A DNA stretch of 64,000 bases from an uncultured Pseudomonadales bacterium. Lineage in GTDB: Bacteria; Pseudomonadota; Gammaproteobacteria; Pseudomonadales; Porticoccaceae. This document shows positions 56,690-64,000 of this stretch, piece after piece. Both the position numbers and the translations under genes were made by a program. Position 1 is the stretch's first letter. Each line of letters starts with the position of its first letter. The DNA lies in the NCBI GenBank assembly GCA_943788875.1, contig CALSSA010000004.1, positions 1-64,000 of the forward strand, in the 5' to 3' direction. Under the pieces are notes generated by a model. That model was not told the origin of the DNA, ran no database searches, and saw nothing but the letters and a program-made list of their open reading frames with translations.

Positions 56690-58573
56690 ATGCCTCTGGT
56701 GACATTGCAGGATATTTACCTGAGTTATGGCCAGCCACCGCTGATTGATCACATTAATCTGGTTATTGAGCGCGGCGAACGGGTCTGTTTGATCGGACGT
56801 AACGGTGCTGGCAAATCGACATTATTAAAAATACTCAACGGCCAGATTATTGCCGATGACGGCATATTAAAACGCGCCTCAGGGGTGAAAATTGCCCAGC
56901 TTGAGCAGTCGGTACCCCAGGATACCAAGGGTTCTGTTTTTGATGTTATTACCCAGGGGCTGGGATCTGAAGGTGAGTTGGCAAAACGCTATCACCATCT
57001 AATTGTAGAACTGGGCAATGACCCCAGCGATCAAACCATGCGTGACTTGGAAACCTGTCAGGCGGAACTGGATCGGGTCAATGGCTGGGATATTAATCAG
57101 CGTGTAGAATCTATCATTACCAAGATGGATCTCGATGCCGATGTGGATATCTCCAGCCTCTCCGGTGGTTACAAGCGCCGCGTATTGCTGGCACGGGCTC
57201 TGGTTTGCGACCCGGACCTGTTGTTGCTGGATGAACCTACCAACCACCTGGATATCGATGCTATTCAATGGGTTGAACAGTTCCTGCTGAAATGGGAAGG
57301 CTCATTGTTATTTATCAGCCACGACCGTCGCTTTATGGATAATCTAGCTAACCGCTTTATTGAAATTGATCGCGGCCAGCTGGCAGAGTTTCACTGTGAC
57401 TACGCCACCTATCTTCAGCGCAAAGAAGAAATTCTCGACGTTGAAGACCGCCAGAATGCCCTATTCGACAAGCGTCTGTCTCAGGAAGAAGTTTGGATTC
57501 GCCAGGGTATCAAGGCCCGCCGCACCCGCAATGAAGGTCGTGTTAGGGCATTGGAATCCATGCGCAGAGAATACGCCGATCGCCGCAAGCAGCTAGGCAC
57601 TGCGCGCATGGATATTCAGCAGGCAGAAAAATCAGGTAAAATCGTGGCCGAAGCCAGCAACATCAGCTTTGCCTTTGACGGCGTTGACTCCAGCGATCAG
57701 GTGGTACGCAATTTTTCTACCCTGATTCAGCGCGGCGACAAGGTTGGCCTGATTGGCCGCAATGGCGTCGGCAAAACTACATTGATCAAACTATTGCTCG
57801 GTGAACTCAGCCCCCAGCAGGGTAGCATTAAAACCGGCACCAATTTGAGCGTGGCCTATTTTGACCAGTACCGATCTGCCCTGGACGAAGAAAAAACCGT
57901 GCAGGACAATGTCTCCGGCGGCCGCGATATGCTCGATATTGGTGGCAAACCTCGCCATGTGATCAGCTATCTGCAGGACTTTTTGTTTGCTCCAGACCGC
58001 TGCCGCCAGCCAGTTAAAGCTCTCTCCGGTGGTGAGCGCAACCGTCTTCTATTAGCCAAACTATTTACCCAGCCATCGAATATACTGGTTCTCGATGAAC
58101 CAACCAATGATCTGGATATCGACACTCTCGACCTGCTTGAGGAACTGCTTATTAATTATACTGGCACCATTATTTTGGTTAGCCACGACCGCGCCTTCCT
58201 CAATAATGTAGTCACCAGCACCTTGGTGTTTGAAGGAAACGGCACCATCAATCAATATATTGGCGGCTATGATGATTGGCTGCGTCAGCGCAAAATCGAA
58301 CAGCCTGCCACGGCAACGGCGACTGCAGTACCTGACAAACCTAAATCTACCGCGAAAAAACTGTCCTACAAGGACCAGCGGGAACTGGATAGCTTGCCCG
58401 GACAGATCGAAGGTCTGGAAGGCAAAATTAATGAAATCTCAGAACATATGAGCCAGGCGGACTTTTATAAGTCTGAGCGGGCCGAAATAGAGAAAACCGA
58501 AAAACAGCTGGCTGATATGCAACAGCAGCTCAGTCAAAGCTACCAGCGCTGGGAACAGCTGGATGCCCAGTAG
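56690..58573 (+). CDS. uup: ABC-F family ATP-binding protein (Uup-like)
   Basis: Two ABC cassettes (GRNGAGKSTLLK, GRNGVGKTTLIK), LSGGYKRRVLLARAL, C-terminal coiled coil. Confidence 0.9.
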   Translation: MPLVTLQDIYLSYGQPPLIDHINLVIERGERVCLIGRNGAGKSTLLKILNGQIIADDGILKRASGVKIAQLEQSVPQDTKGSVFDVITQGLGSEGELAKRYHHLIVELGNDPSDQTMRDLETCQAELDRVNGWDINQRVESIITKMDLDADVDISSLSGGYKRRVLLARALVCDPDLLLLDEPTNHLDIDAIQWVEQFLLKWEGSLLFISHDRRFMDNLANRFIEIDRGQLAEFHCDYATYLQRKEEILDVEDRQNALFDKRLSQEEVWIRQGIKARRTRNEGRVRALESMRREYADRRKQLGTARMDIQQAEKSGKIVAEASNISFAFDGVDSSDQVVRNFSTLIQRGDKVGLIGRNGVGKTTLIKLLLGELSPQQGSIKTGTNLSVAYFDQYRSALDEEKTVQDNVSGGRDMLDIGGKPRHVISYLQDFLFAPDRCRQPVKALSGGERNRLLLAKLFTQPSNILVLDEPTNDLDIDTLDLLEELLINYTGTIILVSHDRAFLNNVVTSTLVFEGNGTINQYIGGYDDWLRQRKIEQPATATATAVPDKPKSTAKKLSYKDQRELDSLPGQIEGLEGKINEISEHMSQADFYKSERAEIEKTEKQLADMQQQLSQSYQRWEQLDAQ

Positions 58574-58660
58574 GCTATTTTATTGCCGCTCCAGCGTAGC
58601 GAAAACCCTGACTTAGCTTTAGAATTATCAACCTAATTAACAGAGTATACACAGAGCCCT

Positions 58661-60202
58661 ATGAGCACAGAGAAATCTCCACTAGTACTGCTAATTCTTG
58701 ATGGTTTTGGCTATAGCAATGACGCAAAATACAATGCTGTTGCCAGTGCCAATGCGCCAATCTGGGAGCAACTCTGGACTCACAACCCCAAAACTTTGAT
58801 TCATACATCAGGCCTTGCAGTGGGATTGCCTGAGGGACAGATGGGCAACTCTGAAGTAGGACATATGACATTGGGCGCTGGGCGCGTGGTGTATCAGAAC
58901 TTTACTCGTATTAATAAAGCTATTGTAGATGGTGACTTTTTCACCAACCCAATGTATTGCGATGCCATAGACAAAGCCGTGGCCTCGCATAAAGCAGTGC
59001 ACATTATGGGGCTGCTGTCCCCAGGTGGCGTGCATAGCCACGAAGACCATATCAATGCCATGCTCGAAATGGCTGTACAGCGCGGCGCCAACAAAGTTTA
59101 TATTCATGCCTCACTGGATGGTCGCGACTGTCCTCCGCGCAGCGCTATGCCTTCACTGCAAAAGACTCAGGCACTGTGCAACAAGCTGGGCGTGGGACGC
59201 ATCGCCTCAGTGATTGGCCGCTTTTACTCTATGGACCGCGATAATCGTTGGGATCGCGTAGAGCAGGCCTACAGATTGATGACCGATGGCGCAGCTGCCT
59301 TTACTGCCAGCGATGCGGAAAGCGCTCTTCAGGCTGCCTACGAGCGCAACGAAAATGACGAATTTGTGCAGGCCACCAGCATTGTTGGCAATGGCCAGCA
59401 GGTGGTAACGATTGAAGATGGCGATGTGATTATCTCCATGAACTTTCGCCCAGACCGGGCTCGAGAGATCAGCCATGCTCTAGTGGACCAAGAGTTTTCT
59501 GGATTTCAACGGGCTTCAGTACCCAAGCTAGCATGCTTTGTGATGACCACAGAATACGAAGCCAACCTCGATGTGCCCTGTGCCTACCCACCGGAAACAC
59601 TGGTTAACTCTCTGGGCGAATATCTAGCCAAACACAACAAACAACAGCTGCGTATTGCGGAAACCGAGAAGTACGCCCATGTCACCTTCTTTTTTAGTGG
59701 TGGGCGCGAATCACTTTACCCTGGTGAAGAGCGAGTGCTAATACCCTCTCCCGATATAAGCACCTATGATCAGCAGCCCGAAATGAGTGCGCCAGAGGTC
59801 ACTGATAAACTGGTCGCCGCCATCAGCAGTGGCCAGTTCGATACGATTATCTGCAACTATGCCAACTGCGATCAGGTCGGTCATACCGGGGATTTTGAAG
59901 CCTCGATAAAAGCAGTGGAGGCAGTGGATGTCTGTCTGGCGCAGATACTGGAAGCGGTTACTGCAGCTAAAGGTGAACTGTTAATTACCGCAGATCACGG
60001 CAATGTCGAGGAGATGTTCGACGAGGCAAGCAACCAACCCCACACCCAACACACTACATTGCCAGTCCCTCTGGTCTATGCCGGGCATCGCCAGATAAGC
60101 CTAGATAGTAATGGCTCACTAGCAGATATTGCCCCGACAATGCTGGCGCTGATGGATCTGCCACAACCAGCCGAGATGACCGGCCGATCGTTAATAATCT
60201 AA
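58661..60202 (+). CDS. gpmI: 2,3-bisphosphoglycerate-independent phosphoglycerate mutase
   Basis: [29 protein letters not shown]...[18 protein letters not shown]...[11 protein letters not shown]. Confidence 0.97.
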   Translation: MSTEKSPLVLLILDGFGYSNDAKYNAVASANAPIWEQLWTHNPKTLIHTSGLAVGLPEGQMGNSEVGHMTLGAGRVVYQNFTRINKAIVDGDFFTNPMYCDAIDKAVASHKAVHIMGLLSPGGVHSHEDHINAMLEMAVQRGANKVYIHASLDGRDCPPRSAMPSLQKTQALCNKLGVGRIASVIGRFYSMDRDNRWDRVEQAYRLMTDGAAAFTASDAESALQAAYERNENDEFVQATSIVGNGQQVVTIEDGDVIISMNFRPDRAREISHALVDQEFSGFQRASVPKLACFVMTTEYEANLDVPCAYPPETLVNSLGEYLAKHNKQQLRIAETEKYAHVTFFFSGGRESLYPGEERVLIPSPDISTYDQQPEMSAPEVTDKLVAAISSGQFDTIICNYANCDQVGHTGDFEASIKAVEAVDVCLAQILEAVTAAKGELLITADHGNVEEMFDEASNQPHTQHTTLPVPLVYAGHRQISLDSNGSLADIAPTMLALMDLPQPAEMTGRSLII

Positions 60203-61377
60203 TGATTGACCCAGCGTTGAGACAGGCATTTATCCGCAGACAGACTGCGCTGATAGGTCTTGTTTTAAGCTGCGCGCTGCTGCTGTTTAGCCATGTCAGT
60301 AATGCGGATGACGGCCAACAGAAGGAGCTGGATAGTCTTAAGCGTTCAATTTCCAATCTGGAAAAGCAGCTTGAGGACCGCGGTAAAGAGCGCAACAGTC
60401 TGCAGTCAGCGCTTAAAAAGGTCGAGCTAGAGAGCAGCGCCATCAATAAAAATGTGCGTAGCCTACGCAGTAAGATCAACAAGCTGGAAAATACACTGGG
60501 ACAGCTTGGTCAGCGGGAAAAAGAGTTGCAGCAAAATATTCGCCAGCAAAGCGACGCGATTACCGAGCAGATTTCTGCTGCCCACCAGCTAGGTGATCAG
60601 GAGCCTATAAAGCTGCTTCTCAACCAGGAAGACCCCCAGCAAATAGCCCGAGTTTTTAAATACTATGACTATTTTTTAAAGGCCCGGGCAGAAAAGATTC
60701 AGCGTTATAAACAGGATATTAATGAGCTAAATCAGACGATTGCCGAGATCAGTAACCAAAAACTGGCCCTCAACCAGTCTAAAGCTGCACTGGAAGCTGA
60801 CAATAAGAAATTATCCGGCCGCGTGAAAATGCGCAAACAGACGCTGGATAAACTGCAGGTATCTCTGCGCAGCGACACCAAAAAACTCAACAAACTGCAA
60901 AAAGAGCGCACCGCGCTAGAAGAAATCATCAAGGCTGTCGAAGAAGCCGCGGCTGAACTGGTACTGCCCTCAAATTATGAGTCCTTTATCTCACGCAAAG
61001 GTCGACTGGCCTGGCCTCTAAAGGGCCGAGTTGCCCATAGCTTTGGCAGCACCCGCAGCGGCTCATTGCGCTGGGAGGGCTGGCTGATCAGTGCCAGTGC
61101 CGGCGACAATGTCAAAACCGTGCATCATGGACGGGTGGTGTTTTCCAATTATCTTCGCGGCTTTGGGCTGCTGGTTATTGTCGATCATGGTGAGGGCTAT
61201 ATGACATTGTATGCCCACAATCAGGAGTTACTGAAAGAGACTGGCGACTGGGTGCAGAGTAATGAGGTGATTTCTCGCGCTGGAGATACCGGCGGACTCA
61301 GCAAGCCTGCTCTATACTTTGAGATTCGCAAACAGGGCAAGCCAGCCGACCCTAAAGCCTGGTTGGGTAAAAGATAA
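60202..61377 (+). CDS. envC: Murein hydrolase activator EnvC-like (degenerate LytM)
   Basis: Signal peptide, long coiled coil, C-terminal LytM domain without a catalytic HxH (YFEIR); TAATG overlap with gpmI. Confidence 0.92.
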   Translation: MIDPALRQAFIRRQTALIGLVLSCALLLFSHVSNADDGQQKELDSLKRSISNLEKQLEDRGKERNSLQSALKKVELESSAINKNVRSLRSKINKLENTLGQLGQREKELQQNIRQQSDAITEQISAAHQLGDQEPIKLLLNQEDPQQIARVFKYYDYFLKARAEKIQRYKQDINELNQTIAEISNQKLALNQSKAALEADNKKLSGRVKMRKQTLDKLQVSLRSDTKKLNKLQKERTALEEIIKAVEEAAAELVLPSNYESFISRKGRLAWPLKGRVAHSFGSTRSGSLRWEGWLISASAGDNVKTVHHGRVVFSNYLRGFGLLVIVDHGEGYMTLYAHNQELLKETGDWVQSNEVISRAGDTGGLSKPALYFEIRKQGKPADPKAWLGKR

Positions 61378-61461
61378 TCTCTTCCCAATAGCAGTGCAAC
61401 CAAGCTGGGTTTTAACAATCCAAGCTAGAGTTAAATAAGGGTTAAATAAAGGAACAAACCT

Positions 61462-62751
61462 ATGTTGAAAATCATATTGAGCCTATGGCTTTTATCTCTC
61501 AGCCTGTTCTCCCTATCCCAAGAGACAGTGTCACAAGCGAGTACAGGGCAGCAAGAACGCTTGCCGCTAAGGGAATTACGGCTGTTTACTCAGGTCTTTG
61601 AACAGATACGCCTCGGCTATGTAGAGGAAGTCACCGATACAGAGCTATTAGATAATGCGATTGCCGGGCTACTCACCGAACTGGATCCACATTCTGTGTA
61701 CCTCAACAAAGAGGACTATGGTGAACTGCAGGAGCATGCCAATGGCGAATATGGTGGTCTGGGTCTCGAGGTAGGCACTGACAATGGCGCTATTCGAGTA
61801 GTCTCTCCCATCGATGACACCCCTGCAGCCAAGGCCGGAATTCAGGCCGGCGACCTTATTGTAAAGATGAATGACAATCCAGTGCGCGGCATGAGCCTGC
61901 AAAAAGCTGTCGACAAATTGCGCGGCGAAAAAGGCACCAGCATCAAACTTACGGTGTACAGGGAAGGTGAAAAGGAGCCATTAGATATTGAAGTGGTGCG
62001 GGATATTATCCAGATCAGTGCTGTGCGCAGCCGCCTGTTGGAACCCGGCATTGGCTATATTAGAGTGTCCCAGTTTCAAACCAAGTCCGGCGCTGACTTT
62101 GTGGCCGCAATTGAAGAACTGGTTCAACCGAGCACTGAAAAGCAGCCCATCAAAGGACTGGTAATTGATCTGCGCAACAACCCTGGCGGCCTGGTACCTG
62201 CCTCAGTCGAAATATCCGACGCGCTGTTGGACGGTGGCACAGTGGTCTATACCGAGGGTCGTCTGCCAAGTGCCAACCGCAGCTTCGAGGCCAGCTCCGG
62301 AGATCTGCTCAATGGCCTGCCGGTAGTGGTATTAATAAATGGTGGCAGCGCCTCGGCCTCAGAAATTGTTGCTGGCGCCCTTCAGGACCACGGCAGAGCC
62401 GCTATTCTAGGCACTCAAAGCTTTGGCAAAGGCTCGGTACAAACAGTGATTCCATTGGGAGATGGCCGAGCAGTCAAATTGACCACCGCCCGCTACTTCA
62501 CGCCAAATGGTCGCTCTATTCAAGCTGAGGGAATCGTGCCGGATATTATTGTAGAACGGGCAGAAATTCGTCCCTATAAAAGTCGTACAAGAGTCCGTGA
62601 AGCTGATCTTGAAGGTCATCTTGAAACCGCAGAGAGCGAAGCAGAGTCGGGTGATGGTGAATCTGAGAGCGAAGATTACAGTACCGATAATCAGCTCTAC
62701 GAGGCAGTGAATCTACTTAAAGGCTTTCATCTGTTGAGCAATCGCCAGTAA
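61462..62751 (+). CDS. ctpA: S41 family C-terminal processing peptidase
   Basis: PDZ (GGLGLEVGTDNGAIRVVSPIDDTPAAKAGIQAGD) and S41 core (DLRNNPGGLV, GGSASASEIVAGALQDHGRA, SFGKGSVQ). Confidence 0.94.
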   Translation: MLKIILSLWLLSLSLFSLSQETVSQASTGQQERLPLRELRLFTQVFEQIRLGYVEEVTDTELLDNAIAGLLTELDPHSVYLNKEDYGELQEHANGEYGGLGLEVGTDNGAIRVVSPIDDTPAAKAGIQAGDLIVKMNDNPVRGMSLQKAVDKLRGEKGTSIKLTVYREGEKEPLDIEVVRDIIQISAVRSRLLEPGIGYIRVSQFQTKSGADFVAAIEELVQPSTEKQPIKGLVIDLRNNPGGLVPASVEISDALLDGGTVVYTEGRLPSANRSFEASSGDLLNGLPVVVLINGGSASASEIVAGALQDHGRAAILGTQSFGKGSVQTVIPLGDGRAVKLTTARYFTPNGRSIQAEGIVPDIIVERAEIRPYKSRTRVREADLEGHLETAESEAESGDGESESEDYSTDNQLYEAVNLLKGFHLLSNRQ

Positions 62752-62754
62752 GCA

Positions 62755-62782
62755 AAAAAACGCCGCACATGCGGCGTTTTTT
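62755..62782. terminator. Bidirectional intrinsic terminator
   Basis: AAAAAACGCCGCACATGCGGCGTTTTTTG. Confidence 0.88.
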
Positions 62783-62795
62783 GCTTTACCAGTGA

Positions 62796-63044
62796 TTATT
62801 TTTTGAAAGTGCGATAGACAAATAGCAGCACCAATGCGCCAACCACTGCGGTTAGCAAACTACCAAGGCTGAACTCGCCAACGGCGCCAAGGCCAACCAA
62901 TGAGCCAATCCAACCACCGATAAAGGCGCCGGCTATACCTAGCAATGTGGTCACCACAAAGCCACCGCCATCCTTACCTGGCATAATAAATTTAGCCAAT
63001 ATGCCTGCCAGCAGGCCTAACAAAATCCATGAAAAAATACCCAT
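62796..63044 (-). CDS. GlsB/YeaQ/YmgE family membrane protein
   Basis: 82 aa; MGIFSWILLGLLAGILAKFIMPGKDGGGFVVTTLLGIAGAFIGGWIG. Confidence 0.93.
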   Translation of the reverse strand: MGIFSWILLGLLAGILAKFIMPGKDGGGFVVTTLLGIAGAFIGGWIGSLVGLGAVGEFSLGSLLTAVVGALVLLFVYRTFKK

Positions 63045-63082
63045 CTTATCTCTCCTCGTTAGTTAGTCGTTATGTGGTTTCT

Positions 63083-63931
63083 TTAGGCTGTTGATGCTTC
63101 AGCCTGAGGTTGCTGAACCAGTGCTCCGGCATTGTGTAAATGCAGATCGCGCTGGGGAAATGGAATTGAGATACCTCTGGCATCCAGGGCTTTTTTGACC
63201 GACTCGGTGACATTAAAATAGACATCCCAATAGTCTGCAGTATTCACCCATGGGCGACAGATCAAATTGACACTACTGTCAGCCAATTCGACCACAGCAA
63301 CAGTCGGCGCTGGATCAGCAAGAATTTTTGCCTCCGCAGCGACTACAGACTCAAGCACTGCCTTGGCTGCATCTATATCATCGCTATAGCCAATACCAAA
63401 CACCAGATCCACACGCCTGGTGTCATTGGCTGAATAGTTGGTGATATTGCCGCTGATAACGCCGCCATTGGGCACGATAATTTTTTTATTGTCTGGAGAA
63501 TGTAGCTCTGTGGTAAATATCTGGATCTTTTGTACCACACCAGAGACCCCGGCTACCTCAACAAAATCGCCTACCTTGAAGGGGCGGAAAATAAGGATCA
63601 ATACGCCGGCGGCAAAATTAGCCAGTGACCCTTGCAGCGCCAGACCTATTGCAAGGCCAGCGGCACCTACAATCGCGACAAAGGAAGCCGTTTGAATCCC
63701 CAGCTGCCCAAGCGCGGCAATCACCACGAAAATCAGCAGTACCCACGACACCAAACTGCCTACAAAATGCTGAATTGCTGGATCAACCGCATTTTTAGCC
63801 AGCATATTCTGTACTACAACGGAGAGTTTTTTCGCCACCCATCTACCAATAATAAAAATAGCCAGCGCGGTAATAATCTTGATGCCATAGACCAGCACCA
63901 TAGCTTGAATTGCTGCAATCGTCTCACCCAT
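63083..63931 (-). CDS. mscS: Small-conductance mechanosensitive channel (MscS family)
   Basis: LGIQTASFVAIVGAAGLAIGLALQGSLANFAAGVLILIFRPFKVGDFVEV. Confidence 0.94.
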   Translation of the reverse strand: MGETIAAIQAMVLVYGIKIITALAIFIIGRWVAKKLSVVVQNMLAKNAVDPAIQHFVGSLVSWVLLIFVVIAALGQLGIQTASFVAIVGAAGLAIGLALQGSLANFAAGVLILIFRPFKVGDFVEVAGVSGVVQKIQIFTTELHSPDNKKIIVPNGGVISGNITNYSANDTRRVDLVFGIGYSDDIDAAKAVLESVVAAEAKILADPAPTVAVVELADSSVNLICRPWVNTADYWDVYFNVTESVKKALDARGISIPFPQRDLHLHNAGALVQQPQAEASTA

Positions 63932-63958
63932 ATCTAATTCCTTTTAATCGTTATAAAG

Positions 63959-63983
63959 GTGCCTGATCTGGACGATCAGGCAC
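63959..63983. terminator. Perfect 10-bp inverted repeat, probable terminator at the window edge
   Basis: GTGCCTGATC-TGGAC-GATCAGGCAC; T-rich but imperfect tail; neighbouring gene lies outside the window. Confidence 0.45.
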
Positions 63984-64000
63984 TCTTATTAAGCGTAGTT

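Noticed and set aside
62407-62619. Small antisense ORFs in ctpA and other housekeeping genes
   Set aside because: No RBS, no domain, typical shadow ORFs.

Overview
Ordinary-density gammaproteobacterial chromosome, probably a marine Cellvibrionales/SAR92-like lineage (taxonomy is inference from gene content). I see no rRNA, tRNA, CRISPR array, prophage or IS element.

Main blocks:
(1) Housekeeping genes: SDR, NSS transporter, HNH nuclease, xseB-ispA-dxs and GST.
(2) A phosphate island, ~7-30 kb: GH81 laminarinase-like lipoprotein, TonB-dependent receptor, surface-type lipoprotein, phoU-pstBACS, porin, phoBR, slyD, and an arsenate-detoxification pair (GAPDH + ArsJ). Readable PhoB boxes lie in front of pstS, the porin, phoB and the lipoprotein/receptor pair.
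(3) A HutC-like GntR + NYN pair, then SprT/GIY-YIG/PHP genes.
(4) yibN-grxC-secB, ntrCB, glnA, a stand-alone ThiI-type rhodanese, GGDEF/EAL and typA.
(5) tag, pip, dtd, mpl, S8 autotransporter, pfp, MMPL transporter, ABC-F, gpmI-envC-ctpA and mscS.

Most interesting observations:
- A four-half-site tandem PhoB array drives a lipoprotein + TonB receptor of unknown substrate.
- An in-situ remnant of ThiI keeps only the rhodanese domain.
- A candidate sRNA/leader lies between the HNH gene and xseB.
- The ArsJ module sits next to the Pho genes without a visible ArsR.

All calls come from reading the sequence and supplied translations; no homology search was run.
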